DNA of 64,000 bases, taken from positions 45,914 to 109,913 of the forward strand of contig NZ_JAKILT010000015.1 of the NCBI RefSeq assembly GCF_023283535.1. The letters run 5' to 3'. The notes beneath the pieces are model-generated. The model was given only the letters and a program-made list of their open reading frames with translations, was not told the origin of the DNA and did no database searches. Each line of letters starts with the position of its first letter. The first letter of the stretch is position 1. Both the position numbers and the translations under genes were made by a program. The DNA comes from Shewanella sairae. Its GTDB lineage: Bacteria > Pseudomonadota > Gammaproteobacteria > Enterobacterales > Shewanellaceae. This document shows, one piece after another, positions 30,873 to 40,588 of this stretch.

Positions 30873-32015
30873 TCAAAACAGCGGTAATTTGTTGAGGTTT
30901 TGCTTACTTAATTTAAGCAACTCTTGCTCTGTTACCTGATAATAATCGAACATTAATCGAGATTCAGCGACAGTTATATTTCCAGTCTCCTTTAACAAGA
31001 ATACCTTAGCATAACAATTTGCTCGTTCAATGATGGCTGTATCTGGATCAAGTTCTGCATACTTTAATTTCGTCTCTATTGCTTGAAAAGTCGTTGTTAA
31101 ACGGCTTTGCTCAAAATGAAGTAAACCCAGCAATTGCCAGTTTAGTTTAAGGCTATGAGTCACGATCTGTTTATACACATCCTTTGCCGGAAACTCAGTC
31201 GCTAAGACGGCATCATAAAGCGACTTATCACCACTTGCACTTGCTTCTTTTAGCCAATTACGCCACATCTCTTCAAAGATCCTTGCTGATTGCTGGATCA
31301 CACTTGTTGTACCCAATTGACTCATTAAGCTACAGGTATAAATAAAAGCGGAGTCTCTCTCATGCAACGATGCTAGCGTTTTCGCGGCAATTGCGGCCAT
31401 AACCGAATATCGCCATAATTTACGACTCGTCCAATGCAGCTGTGTTTGTGCACATGGCATTAAATTACGTAAACAAAAGTAGGGAATTAACGTCTGTAGG
31501 TTTTCAATACCAATGTAGTTAAGAACAAGCTTAACATCAGTGACTTGAACTTCAGAAGATTGCGGACGCCGATGCCTAAAGGTTGAACTATTAAGCATAT
31601 TAACGAGATCACGAACAAGCCAAGGCAAGGCTTCAACCATAGGTCTTATACGCGTTAAATCTACTTGCTCAGCTGAAAGCTGCTCAAGTAAAGAGACCTG
31701 CTTTTCATTTAGTTTTGAGTGCGCTAGAACCTGCTCCGGACATGATAAATGATGTTCTATATTGGCGTTCACACTAGCCAATAGTTGTGCTGATACCGTA
31801 TCGACTATCGCTTTAGCTTCATTTTGCTTGGCAAGCCTTGCACGCATTGCTTGACGTTCGACCTCAAGCTTATTAGCAGCCTCTTCAAGACCCGAATTGA
31901 AGTCGTCGGTAACGACAACAGCTTTATCTCGCCCGATAATTAACAGCTTCTGAAGCCGCTGCTCAATCTCTATTATTTGTGCAGGCTTAACCCCACCCGC
32001 TACCGAAATTGCCAC
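30873..32015 (-). CDS. HDOD-domain protein
   Basis: 380 residues from a GTG start with GGAGAA upstream. Residues about 1-110 are helical. An HDOD domain follows (about 115-320): LLEQLSAEQVDLTRIRPMVE, the LVNMLNSSTFRHRR segment, VKLVLNYIGIENLQTLI, and LWRYSVMAAIAAKTLA. HDOD proteins lack the catalytic HD pair and act as regulatory scaffolds in c-di-GMP, chemotaxis or stress pathways. It is cytoplasmic, stands alone, and its partner is unknown. Confidence 0.82.
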   Translation of the reverse strand: MAISVAGGVKPAQIIEIEQRLQKLLIIGRDKAVVVTDDFNSGLEEAANKLEVERQAMRARLAKQNEAKAIVDTVSAQLLASVNANIEHHLSCPEQVLAHSKLNEKQVSLLEQLSAEQVDLTRIRPMVEALPWLVRDLVNMLNSSTFRHRRPQSSEVQVTDVKLVLNYIGIENLQTLIPYFCLRNLMPCAQTQLHWTSRKLWRYSVMAAIAAKTLASLHERDSAFIYTCSLMSQLGTTSVIQQSARIFEEMWRNWLKEASASGDKSLYDAVLATEFPAKDVYKQIVTHSLKLNWQLLGLLHFEQSRLTTTFQAIETKLKYAELDPDTAIIERANCYAKVFLLKETGNITVAESRLMFDYYQVTEQELLKLSKQNLNKLPLF

Positions 32016-32102
32016 TAATTAATGTTCTCCTGCCAGACTTAAGCTCAGTTTACCTATTATTAGTGTAGGTATAAATCGTTAATTTTCTTTAGGTATAACA
32101 AT

Positions 32103-32128
32103 AAAAAAGGCTTCATAATGAAGCCTTT
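32103..32128 (-). terminator. Terminator after the S9 peptidase gene
   Basis: The stem AAAGGCTTC / GAAGCCTTT with a 5-nt loop is followed by T-rich sequence (T6) on the minus strand, 17 bases past the stop. Confidence 0.85.
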
Positions 32129-32144
32129 CTGCGTACCAAAGTAA

Positions 32145-34637
32145 TTATTTAAGCTCTTGCTCAAATAGCTTATGAATACGACGGTATTCATCTAACCAGC
32201 TTGATGGTTGACGGAAACCATGTGGCTCAACCGGATAAATCGCAGTTTCAAACATTGGCTTTTCAAGCTCAATTAAACGCTGCACTAGACGCACGCTATC
32301 TTGGAAGAATACGTTATCGTCTAACACACCACTCATGATCAACAGTGGCTTTTGTAAGCCGTCAGCATGTTCAATCGGCGAACTACGCTCGTAGGCGATT
32401 GGGTCAACATCTGGTGTATTCAAGATATTCGAGGTATATGGTGCATTGTAATGCGCCCAGTCTGTCACAGGACGCAGTGCTGCCCCTGCTTGGAATAACT
32501 CAGGTTCATTAAACAGTGCCATAAAGGTTAAGAAGCCACCGTAAGAGCCACCATAAGTGCCTACCTTACCGGCATCAACATTGACGTTAGCCGCCATCCA
32601 ATTAACACCATCTTTTAAATCTTGTACTTCTGGCGTGCCCATTTGACGGTAGACTGCAGTTCGCCAATCGCGGCCGTAACCTTTCGAGCCTCTAAAATCC
32701 ATATCCATCACCACGTAGCCTTGCTGTGCTAATAGGTTATGGAACATAAATTCTCTGAAGTACCCTGAGAAGCCGTAATGAGCATTTTGCAGATAGCCTG
32801 CACCATGGTTAAAGATCACCGCTGGGTACTTATCTGCGTTGTCTTTACTGTAACCTTGCGGCAAGTAAACACGAGCATAAACTTCACCCGCACCATGGCT
32901 TGATGGCACGGCAATAACTTCTGGCGCTTGCCATGCATAGTTTTTAAACGCATCACTAGTATAGTTAGTTAGCTGCTTTAACTCACCACCAATTGGCTGC
33001 ACAAACAGCTCTGCGGGCTGAATACGCGTAGATGCATTTAATAGCAGTGCGCTGCCATCAGGGCTTAAAGTGTAATTTAGCTGTCCTTGCCACTGGGTTA
33101 ACTGCTCATCCTTACCGGTAGCAATTTCAACGCGGTAAACGTTATCAATACCAGGGTGAGTCTTGTTTGCCTTGTAGTAAATAAACTGTGCTTTAGGACC
33201 TAAGGTAACGTCACTCACCACAAACTTACCTTGAGTCAGTGCTTGTGGTTTTTCACCTTGCTGTTTTAGGTAAAGCTGAGAAAAGCCCGTTTCCTCAGAA
33301 AGATAGTAGATGCTATCACTATTAGGTAACCAACCATATTGGTTGAATGTGTAGTTAATCCAAGCGTCATCATGCAAACGATGCTCGGTGATTAGGCTAC
33401 CTTTATCCAGATTAACGGTAGCAATCCAACGGTCTTTGTTATCAACAGATTCAAGCATGACCGCAACCTTGTCGCCAGAGTCTGACCACTGAATTGCGCT
33501 TTGCGACCAGCCCCAATCTTGCATTAGCTGCAGATTACGCGGCGCTTTTTCACTTTTATAACTTTCGCCTTTGGCTTTGGCATTTTCGGCTTTTACTGCA
33601 GCGAGGACATCTTCGTCGAAGCCTGTTAAGCCCTCAATGGTGATATCTTTTTTGCTGTGGGTAGTTAAATCGAGCAGTACTAAACGCTCACCGGGGTTGT
33701 TATCTTCAGCGACACGAGCGCGGGCAGGCACTGCATCTACATAGCCGTCTTTACCTAAGTAGTTAGGCATAATGTCGTGCTCACTACGCCAGCTGTAGCT
33801 CTTGTCTTTAAGTGCCACAATCACATAGCGGCCGTTAGGAGATAGACTTAAATTAGTCACTATCTCTTTATCGCCTAAATACCAAGTCTTAGCCGACATA
33901 GTCGGGTCAGCTTTGGCAAGCTCAGCCTTATAATCTTGCTTAGCTTTAGCATTATCTTGCTGCATCGCTACGTACTGGATCAGTCTATGCTGCTGCTTGG
34001 CGATGTAGCTTGATGGCTCTTGCACACCTTTAGGCTCTGCAGCCATCTTGATGTTGGCGATCTCTTCTAACAAACCTGAGTCTTGGTGGATCTTGAAAAT
34101 ATTATCGCCTTGCCAGTACGCAATATCGCCATTATTTAGAAAGCGTACACCATCAATAGCGGTATTTTGGCGAGTAAGTTGAACCACTTTACCGCTATTG
34201 AGATCTTTGGCGAACAAGTTGCCTTGATAGATATAGGCTTTACGTGTTTTGTCATTGTTTAAGACACCACGACGCTGATCAGCACTATGCAGCTGATTTA
34301 ATGCCAGCTCGCTTGCCGCGGTACCTTCAATACTTTGCTGATAATAGGTTTTAGTTGGTGCACCGTGTGCTTGTCTTGCAAAATAAATTGACTGGCCGTC
34401 ATCACTCCAATAGGCGCCTTTAGCCAACAAGCCCATCCAGTCTGGATTAGCCATAATTTGGTTTAATGTTAATGCTTGGTCTACTTGTGGCGGTGCAGAT
34501 AAGGCCACTAGAGTTGTTTGATTAGCGACTTGATTAGTCGCTTGAGCTGATTCGCTAGAGCCATTGGTTGCACTGCAACCTGCTAATACTGCCAATGAAA
34601 GTGCACTGAAGCCGACATGACGAATGACGCTTTTCAT
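32145..34637 (-). CDS. S9 family prolyl oligopeptidase, lipoprotein
   Basis: 830 residues from the ATG at 34637. AGGG lies six bases upstream, while the ATG at 34643 abuts that site. The signal peptide ends in lipobox LAGC (Cys21), so it is membrane-anchored and faces the periplasm. The N-terminal half is a beta-propeller (repeated WSQSAIQWSDSGDK, LSPNGRYVIV, LSPDGSALLL). The C-terminal alpha/beta hydrolase domain has GGSYGGF with Ser near 698, Asp in GVLDDN and His in EPHGF. It should remove dipeptides or short peptides in the envelope. It resembles DPP IV-type S9 enzymes. Confidence 0.92.
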   Translation of the reverse strand: MKSVIRHVGFSALSLAVLAGCSATNGSSESAQATNQVANQTTLVALSAPPQVDQALTLNQIMANPDWMGLLAKGAYWSDDGQSIYFARQAHGAPTKTYYQQSIEGTAASELALNQLHSADQRRGVLNNDKTRKAYIYQGNLFAKDLNSGKVVQLTRQNTAIDGVRFLNNGDIAYWQGDNIFKIHQDSGLLEEIANIKMAAEPKGVQEPSSYIAKQQHRLIQYVAMQQDNAKAKQDYKAELAKADPTMSAKTWYLGDKEIVTNLSLSPNGRYVIVALKDKSYSWRSEHDIMPNYLGKDGYVDAVPARARVAEDNNPGERLVLLDLTTHSKKDITIEGLTGFDEDVLAAVKAENAKAKGESYKSEKAPRNLQLMQDWGWSQSAIQWSDSGDKVAVMLESVDNKDRWIATVNLDKGSLITEHRLHDDAWINYTFNQYGWLPNSDSIYYLSEETGFSQLYLKQQGEKPQALTQGKFVVSDVTLGPKAQFIYYKANKTHPGIDNVYRVEIATGKDEQLTQWQGQLNYTLSPDGSALLLNASTRIQPAELFVQPIGGELKQLTNYTSDAFKNYAWQAPEVIAVPSSHGAGEVYARVYLPQGYSKDNADKYPAVIFNHGAGYLQNAHYGFSGYFREFMFHNLLAQQGYVVMDMDFRGSKGYGRDWRTAVYRQMGTPEVQDLKDGVNWMAANVNVDAGKVGTYGGSYGGFLTFMALFNEPELFQAGAALRPVTDWAHYNAPYTSNILNTPDVDPIAYERSSPIEHADGLQKPLLIMSGVLDDNVFFQDSVRLVQRLIELEKPMFETAIYPVEPHGFRQPSSWLDEYRRIHKLFEQELK

Positions 34638-34889
34638 ATCCATCCCTATTATTATTGGTATTTTTGCGGACTTTTATACCACACTTTGGCAACGGGATTA
34701 TCTGAAAAAGCGGTAAAATTTGTAACAGATGATAGGTTTTTCGCTGATTTTGCTATAACTTGCTAACAGTTCAAGCAACAAGGTTAGCTAGTATTAATGG
34801 TCTAATCGTCAAGCTTTATCGCAGACATACCCTCATTATCTGTTAGATAAAGCCGATAGCGAACGCACCAGCTTCATAAGCTGAAGGCG

Positions 34890-35462
34890 TTAGCTTATCT
34901 TAATGAAATTTGCTAATAAATCATGACCTTGCTGAGTCAGGATTGATTCTGGATGAAACTGCACACCGTAGATCTTTTTCGCCGGCATACTCATCGCCAT
35001 GATCTCGCGGCCATGCAGCTCGTCGTCAAACCATGCATCAAGTACAAAGCCCTCAGGCACCTTATCCACCAGCAGTGAGTGATAACGAGTGACAGTAAGC
35101 GGGTTCGCTAAACCACTAAATAAACCGCTATTGTTATGGATTATTGCACTAGTTTTGCCATGCATTACCCGTTTCGCTCGAATAACATTGGCGCCAAATA
35201 CTTGCGCAATCGCTTGATGACCAAGACAAACACCTAAAATAGGTAGCTCGCCAGCAAAGTGTTTAATGATAGAAAGCGATAACCCGGCCTCGTTAGGCGT
35301 ACATGGGCCAGGGGAAATAACAATGTGGCTGGGCGCGAGAGACTCTATCTCATTAATGGTGATTTCATCATTGCGCTTAACCATAATATCTTGACCAAGC
35401 TGCTGAAAATACTGCACCAAATTAAAAGTAAATGAGTCGTAATTGTCGATCATTAAGATCAT
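34890..35462 (-). CDS. pabA: Aminodeoxychorismate/anthranilate synthase glutamine amidotransferase component
   Basis: 190 residues. A class I glutamine amidotransferase: [15 protein letters not shown] opening, [11 protein letters not shown], the nucleophile in [17 protein letters not shown], and the His-Glu of QFHPES. It supplies ammonia to PabB for folate, and it may also serve TrpE. No pabB or trp gene is adjacent, which favours PabA, often a free-standing gene. No good ribosome-binding site precedes the ATG. Confidence 0.93.
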   Translation of the reverse strand: MILMIDNYDSFTFNLVQYFQQLGQDIMVKRNDEITINEIESLAPSHIVISPGPCTPNEAGLSLSIIKHFAGELPILGVCLGHQAIAQVFGANVIRAKRVMHGKTSAIIHNNSGLFSGLANPLTVTRYHSLLVDKVPEGFVLDAWFDDELHGREIMAMSMPAKKIYGVQFHPESILTQQGHDLLANFIKIS

Positions 35463-35585
35463 AAAGATCTAAAAACCTATGCTGCTGGCGTTATTTTTCT
35501 AACGTATAGCTTATGGCCTTGCTAGAACAATAACACTCAATATGGATGATTTGGGCGCAGATGCTATCACAGCCATCCGCTTTGA

Positions 35586-36857
35586 TCATCTGAGTTTCTC
35601 GTCAAACAGCACTAAGCTAGATAACCTTTGATTAAAAGCATCCGCAATCGTGGCAAACCCAGGTGTTTGCGCAAGCTTTCTGTAACTCGCCTGCGCCTCA
35701 AGCCACAAGCCATCTAGCCAGTAACTTTGCCCTATTAATAATAAAGCCTGTCCTTGGAGCTGACTACGGCGCTGACGGGCATGTTTTATTTCAGCCGCAT
35801 TGCCGATAGGCAATGATTGTAAACCAACTTCTCCCCATGCACTTCGCGCCTTATCACCTTGTTTTAAAGCCGAAAATAACTGGCCTTGAAGAAGATAAAA
35901 ATCATCATGCAGCTGGTTTTGGCTGGTGATACCAAAGCCCGCTAACATATCTAACGCTTGTTGATAGCGCCCTGACAGCCAAGTGTATTGCGCGCAGGCA
36001 AAATTCGCTGAGTTAAACGCTGCCTGACTCGCTTTGGGATTAACTAACCTGCTGCAGCTTGCAGCTAAGTTGTAAGCTTTAATCTGAACCAATAGCCCAA
36101 TGCTATCTGTTGCACCGCTGGTATTATTTACCTGCAAGCTTGCAGCAATATCATTAGCAACAGCCGCTTCAACAAGCTGGTTGAGTCCAAGCTCACTGCG
36201 CATTAATACTTGCCAGGCACTGCGATTCACAGGCTCTAATGCTAGCCATTGCTCGGCGCTAGTTTTAGCTGCTTGCCACTGCTCTAATCCCAATTGACTG
36301 TAACTAATCAGCGGCCACCAATGTGGTTTAACTTGTTTGACGTCTTGAAGCAGCTTAGTTAATACCGCTTGATATTGCGCGAGTTGATAGTGCGCGTAGC
36401 CGCGCATGTAGCGCACCTGTGCCGCAATAGGTTGGTCTACATTTGCAAGGTTAACACCTGCTAAACTGATTATCGCCGCCTCAAATTGTTCAAGCTGTAA
36501 TTGTGCATGGGCGAGATTAATCGCAATATTGTCATTATTTGAATAAAGCTTATACCCGCGTTGCCAGCAACTAAGCGATTCTGTTTCTGCGCCCGTATCA
36601 GCAGTGGTTTTACAGGCATATTGGAATACTGTGGGATGAGGTTCGCTTTGATTCAGCAATGGCTGCATCATAATTAGCGCTGCATCAAAATCGTTGCGCT
36701 CTAGCAATACACTTGCTTTATTAAGCAAGTTAGACTCAAATCGATTCAGTGAGCGCCCTTGGTCTGCCTTTTCCTCTTGTTGAGAATGGCTGTAAAAACT
36801 CACTAAAGACCCACTGAATAAAAGCGCAAATGCGAGCTGCTGAATACGCGTCATCAC
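35586..36857 (-). CDS. TPR protein, last gene of the TonB uptake operon
   Basis: 423 residues. A signal peptide (about 1-25, LAFALLFSGSLVSFYSHSQ) points to export. The rest is helical repeats: LLERNDFDAALIMMQPLLN, NLAHAQLQLEQFEAAI, YMRGYAHYQLAQYQAVL, SQLGLEQWQAAKTSAEQWL and a C-terminal IGQSYWLDGLWLEAQASYRKLAQ. TPR proteins end several TonB2-type clusters and are thought to aid assembly of the energiser. It starts on the stop of tonB (shared base 36857). No terminator is evident between it and pabA. Confidence 0.82.
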   Translation of the reverse strand: MMTRIQQLAFALLFSGSLVSFYSHSQQEEKADQGRSLNRFESNLLNKASVLLERNDFDAALIMMQPLLNQSEPHPTVFQYACKTTADTGAETESLSCWQRGYKLYSNNDNIAINLAHAQLQLEQFEAAIISLAGVNLANVDQPIAAQVRYMRGYAHYQLAQYQAVLTKLLQDVKQVKPHWWPLISYSQLGLEQWQAAKTSAEQWLALEPVNRSAWQVLMRSELGLNQLVEAAVANDIAASLQVNNTSGATDSIGLLVQIKAYNLAASCSRLVNPKASQAAFNSANFACAQYTWLSGRYQQALDMLAGFGITSQNQLHDDFYLLQGQLFSALKQGDKARSAWGEVGLQSLPIGNAAEIKHARQRRSQLQGQALLLIGQSYWLDGLWLEAQASYRKLAQTPGFATIADAFNQRLSSLVLFDEKLR

Positions 36858-37498
36858 TAACTCACCTTGAAATTAATCGGTACATCAACAAACACCTTAA
36901 CCGCCTCACCTGCTAATACAGCAGGCTTAAAGCGCCATTTACGCGCAGCCTCTATCGCAGATTGATCAAATACTTGTTTGGGCTCTGCCTCTAACACCTC
37001 AGCCTGACTCACTGCGCCATCGGCCTCCACAATCAGCCGCAGTAAGACTTTACCGCCTTGCTTAAATTTACGGCCGGCGACAGGCATTTTTGGCTGAATA
37101 AAGCGTAATAATTCAGGCGCTTTATCAACATCTTTGATCCCAGCAATTACTGGTGCAATGCTAGGTAAACTCAAGCCGTTTAATGTCGGAGTTGCCATAA
37201 CAGGCACTTGCAACGGCATATCGGCAACCGTTGGCATAATCGGCATACTGCTTGATACCGGTGTTATCGCACTCGCAGTAACTGGTTTTGATTGCGCTTT
37301 TTCTGGCTCAGATTGACGCGGTTTATCTGGCGGTAATAAGGGCAGTGGTTGTGGCTCAAACTGCTGACTCAACAGCCCTACTACTTGGCTTTGATTTAAA
37401 CTATTGGGTAAATAGTAACAAAGTAAAATCGTTGCCATTAACGATAAGGCAAGCCTTACTAATTTAACCCCAACCGCTTTCAATTGCACAGTAGCCAT
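36857..37498 (-). CDS. tonB2: TonB-family energy transducer
   Basis: 213 residues, shorter than classical TonB. One inner-membrane helix lies near 13-31. A proline-rich spacer follows (PQPLPLLPPDKPRQSEPEKA). The C-terminal TonB domain spans about 135-213 (GKVLLRLIVEADGAVSQAEV, FDQSAIEAARKWRFKPAVL). It transmits proton-motive energy from ExbB/ExbD to outer-membrane receptors. It is encoded in the same operon as a receptor, so a dedicated pairing is inferred. The ATG overlaps the exbD stop (TAATG). The tonB2 label reflects similarity of gene order to the Vibrio TonB2 system. Confidence 0.9.
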   Translation of the reverse strand: MATVQLKAVGVKLVRLALSLMATILLCYYLPNSLNQSQVVGLLSQQFEPQPLPLLPPDKPRQSEPEKAQSKPVTASAITPVSSSMPIMPTVADMPLQVPVMATPTLNGLSLPSIAPVIAGIKDVDKAPELLRFIQPKMPVAGRKFKQGGKVLLRLIVEADGAVSQAEVLEAEPKQVFDQSAIEAARKWRFKPAVLAGEAVKVFVDVPINFKVS

Positions 37499-37899
37499 TA
37501 TTGGATCTCTGACGCGACAGAGCTAAAACTAATGCCAGCTTGCTTAGCGATATCGAGTACTTTAATTGTTACTCCGGTTGGGCAGTTGGTATCGGCGACC
37601 ACCAAGAGTTTAGCTTTTGGCGTTTGACTGGCAATTTGTTGTAGCTTGCCCGGCAGATAGTAAATATCGATCTCTTTCGACTCAAAGTAGACCCGGCCGG
37701 TGGTATCGAGCGTGACCACAATAGGACTACCATCAACACTGGTGGCCGTGCTAGCTTGAGGACGCTTGATCTCAACTGATGCTTGCTGCACAAAGTTGGT
37801 CGACACAATAAAGAAGATCAACAAAATAAACACCACATCGAGCATAGGTGTCATATTGATTTCAGGCTCTTTATCTTGTCTAAATCGATCGCTAAGCAT
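37498..37899 (-). CDS. exbD2: ExbD/TolR-family biopolymer transport protein
   Basis: 133 residues. Cytoplasmic start (SDRFRQDKEPEINMTPMLD), a membrane helix near 20-38 (VVFILLIFFIVSTNF) with the conserved Asp in MLDVVF that carries protons, then a periplasmic domain. It couples with ExbB to energise TonB. GGAGG precedes the ATG within the end of the upstream gene, and the frames overlap by eight bases. Confidence 0.92.
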   Translation of the reverse strand: MLSDRFRQDKEPEINMTPMLDVVFILLIFFIVSTNFVQQASVEIKRPQASTATSVDGSPIVVTLDTTGRVYFESKEIDIYYLPGKLQQIASQTPKAKLLVVADTNCPTGVTIKVLDIAKQAGISFSSVASEIQ

Positions 37900-38410
37900 T
37901 AGCGCCTCCTACTAACAAGTTAGTATCGACACGGTTTAATTTTCGTTGCCAAAAAAAGGCCAATATGGCGCCAGTTAACCCGACAAACAAACCGGTTTGC
38001 GTGGTCACCATCGCCATAGAGATCCCTGCAGAGATAACCGCTGGATCGTGAAAACCATAATTAGCTCCCGCATCAAACATGGCGATCATTCCGCTCACTG
38101 TACCGAGTAAACCAAGTAACGGTGCCACCATAGCAAGCAATTTAACCCCTTGAAGATCGGCATACTGCTGCGCTTCCGCTTGCCTTAATGCTAATAAATG
38201 TAAACGCTGGTTCAGCCAGTCGTGCTCAGTAGTAACTGTCTGTAAACATGCACTTAGATTGGCCTCTTTGAATAAGGCGCGACTCACTAACCACAACATC
38301 CATAAACAGCAAATAAATAGCGGCCACATCACTATGCCGCCTAGCTCAATAAAGCCTAAAACAGCATGAACAAATTGCTCTAATGACTGCATCGAACTAC
38401 TTTGAGCCAT
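37892..38410 (-). CDS. exbB2: ExbB/TolQ-family proton channel protein (second of pair)
   Basis: 172 residues from the ATG at 38410 with GGGGAAGG just upstream. An earlier TTG at 38428 is less likely. Helices lie near 25-45, 100-120 and 140-160. The MotA/TolQ/ExbB signature region MVAPLLGLLGTVSGMIAMF and ISMAMVTTQTGLFVGLTGAILA is clear. It forms the pentameric channel with ExbD. It overlaps the preceding larger ExbB-type gene by 14 bases. Confidence 0.92.
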   Translation of the reverse strand: MAQSSSMQSLEQFVHAVLGFIELGGIVMWPLFICCLWMLWLVSRALFKEANLSACLQTVTTEHDWLNQRLHLLALRQAEAQQYADLQGVKLLAMVAPLLGLLGTVSGMIAMFDAGANYGFHDPAVISAGISMAMVTTQTGLFVGLTGAILAFFWQRKLNRVDTNLLVGGANA

Positions 38411-39806
38411 GGCCTTCCCCTTGCTCAAGATTGAGTGCTAGTAACAAGGCAGATTGCTGCTCCATATTCAAACTTAACGCTTGAGCACGGCGCTTTAACG
38501 GGTAATGCAGCAATAACAGAGGTAGTGCCACCAGCAAGCCTGCTTGAGTGGTAATCAGTGCTTTACTGATCCCTTGCGACAACAACTTAGGGTCGCTATT
38601 GCCAAACTCAGTGAGTGATTGGAAAGTTTCAATCATGCCGGAAACTGTTCCCAGCAAACCTAGCATTGGCGCCATGGCAGCAAGTAGCGCAATAAAGCCA
38701 AGACCTCGCTCAAATTGTGTCATCTGTTTCAGCATTAATTGCTTAAGCCGCTGATCCATGGCGTCAACACTACTCCCCTCAACAATGGCATTGGCTAGCA
38801 CTTTCGCTGCCGGTACTCGAGACACACTCTGTAGTTGCTGTTTAATCTTTAGCAGCTCCACTTTCGCGCTATCATCTTCTTGAAGCTGAGCTAATGGCCG
38901 CCAATACAGTAAGACAACCGCACGCCAGAGGGCTATCAGTAAACCAAACGCTGCCAAAATAAGAATTGGCCACAAGACTTCGCCACCATCTTTTACCCAT
39001 TGGCCAAGGCTTTGCTTTTGCGCCAAGCTTGGCAACATACGCCCTTGACTTAAATCCATCGCCAATAGCTGAGTTTCACCATCTAACCATGCTTTTAGCT
39101 GCTGACTAACATCGCTATCAACAGGTGTAATAGCGGTTGGCAGCTTGTCAGTAAAAGCAATGAAGCTCGGTAAATCAGTGTCAGTTACCGCCATTAAGCC
39201 ACCAATTACAAATAGATCTTTGGTGCTAACACTGCCATCAGCTTGGCTTATTGGCGCTGCGGTACTAGCGACTTGCGCCGTCATCTGCATATCATCAACG
39301 GCGTAACCGATAAGCTCATTGAGTTGTGACAAACTTGGAAAACCAGAGCTTGCCTTAGCAGCAGCTAAACTTTGCCCTCGCTGCACTTCAATTAAGCTGG
39401 TAGGGCTTTGCTGCCATTGCTGCGATAAGCTGCTCAGCGCTTTTTGGTAAGCCCCTTGAACCAACTGCATATCATCAACAGCGAGTTGGTAACTGCTCGT
39501 TAATTGCTGCTTTTGCTGATTAAGCTCGACTAATTGCTCATTTAATGCTGTTAATTGTGCGCGTTTACTGGCTAACCTTGCGCTTAACGCTTGTTGGTTA
39601 GATTTGACCTCATCGATCTCTTGCTTTAACTGACGATCCCAAGCAGCATTTTGCTGACGGATATCAGCCACTCGGTTATCGATTTGAGCCTTTTGCTGCT
39701 GATAATCAGCAGCCTGCTTAGTCGCTGTAATATCTGCAACAACTTGAGCTTGGGCAAAAGCTTGAATAGAGGCGCTAAATAGTAAAATTGCAATCACAGT
39801 TCTCAT
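38397..39806 (-). CDS. ttpC: TtpC-like ExbB-family protein with long periplasmic N-terminal domain
   Basis: 469 residues. A signal peptide (1-19) is followed by a coiled-coil region about 25-115 (LNEQLVELNQQKQQLTSSYQL), a further periplasmic part to about 270, and a membrane helix near 277-297 (LWPILILAAFGLLIALW). A TolQ/ExbB domain occupies the end (LLAAMAPMLGLLGTVSGMIETF, ISKALITTQAGLLVALPLLLLHY). Vibrio TonB2 needs such a third component, TtpC, besides ExbB2/ExbD2. RBS AGGAGGG precedes it. It overlaps the DUF3450 gene by four bases. Confidence 0.88.
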   Translation of the reverse strand: MRTVIAILLFSASIQAFAQAQVVADITATKQAADYQQQKAQIDNRVADIRQQNAAWDRQLKQEIDEVKSNQQALSARLASKRAQLTALNEQLVELNQQKQQLTSSYQLAVDDMQLVQGAYQKALSSLSQQWQQSPTSLIEVQRGQSLAAAKASSGFPSLSQLNELIGYAVDDMQMTAQVASTAAPISQADGSVSTKDLFVIGGLMAVTDTDLPSFIAFTDKLPTAITPVDSDVSQQLKAWLDGETQLLAMDLSQGRMLPSLAQKQSLGQWVKDGGEVLWPILILAAFGLLIALWRAVVLLYWRPLAQLQEDDSAKVELLKIKQQLQSVSRVPAAKVLANAIVEGSSVDAMDQRLKQLMLKQMTQFERGLGFIALLAAMAPMLGLLGTVSGMIETFQSLTEFGNSDPKLLSQGISKALITTQAGLLVALPLLLLHYPLKRRAQALSLNMEQQSALLLALNLEQGEGHGSK

Positions 39807-40588
39807 TGTTCTTGCCCTCCTAGTGGAAGGTTCACAATCTGCGCCACCTGCTTATTAGCAGTAATTGCCATGGCTAATTTAATGTCACCTTGTAGCTCAA
39901 CAGCTAACGGCCGCCACTGGCGAGACTGATTATCAAACCAACCTAAATGTTGCTCATCAGGGGTGATATAAAACCAAGATAAACGACCTAGTCGTAGTAA
40001 GTTAACCTGCACAGGTTGCTTATCAATTGCGATAACCTCCTGAGTTAACTGCTGGCCATATCCATAAGCCACTTCGATAGTCATCACATCGAGTAAGCGC
40101 CTAAAACGCTCGGCCAATGGCAGATCATGGCTATCCATTGCAGTGCGTAAAAATGCTAAGCGACGCTTACGCTCATCAAAATCAAACGGAAGATCGCTGC
40201 TTACTTGACGCTCTAACATGGCATACCAGATCTCAAGCTGTGGCTCGAGCTCCTGCTTTAATGCGGTTATCGTGGCAATGTCTTGCTGCAACAGCGCAAC
40301 CTCAGCTTGCAAGGAAGCCAAATACCTTTGCTGTTTTTGCAGCTGATATTCAGTCCAGTAAAGCTCACCTAAGTCTTGTTGTTGCTGCGATAAAGACTGT
40401 GCTTTTTGCTGTTGCCATGCCGCCGCCTCTTCACCAAGCTGCACTGCTTGCATGACAGGTTGTTGTATTTGTTCTCGCCAGCGCTCTGCTAAATTGCAGC
40501 TTGAATCAATCGCTGCAGCAGTCGCATTAACGTTGAAAGGCAATACACTAGATGCGACCAATAAACCGATATATATTCGAGCTAACAT
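39803..40588 (-). CDS. DUF3450 family exported coiled-coil protein
   Basis: 261 residues from the ATG at 40588, which has AGGGGG upstream and overlaps the previous stop (ATGTTAG). The signal peptide is about 1-24. A long coiled coil follows (WQQQKAQSLSQQQQDLGELY, LQAEVALLQQDIATITALKQ), then FDERKRRLAFLRTAMD, RLLDVMTIEVAYGYG and a C-terminal beta region (LGRLSWFYITPDEQHLGWF). I recall this as DUF3450, always beside TtpC-type genes in TonB clusters. It is probably periplasmic and joins the energiser complex. Confidence 0.85.
   Translation of the reverse strand: MLARIYIGLLVASSVLPFNVNATAAAIDSSCNLAERWREQIQQPVMQAVQLGEEAAAWQQQKAQSLSQQQQDLGELYWTEYQLQKQQRYLASLQAEVALLQQDIATITALKQELEPQLEIWYAMLERQVSSDLPFDFDERKRRLAFLRTAMDSHDLPLAERFRRLLDVMTIEVAYGYGQQLTQEVIAIDKQPVQVNLLRLGRLSWFYITPDEQHLGWFDNQSRQWRPLAVELQGDIKLAMAITANKQVAQIVNLPLGGQEQ

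Noticed and set aside
34857..34891. Terminator at the end of pabA
   Set aside because: A long hairpin (CTTCAGCTT / AAGCTGGTG with flanking AACGC / GCGTT) overlaps the pabA stop, but no T-run follows on the minus strand. I did not list it as a terminator.
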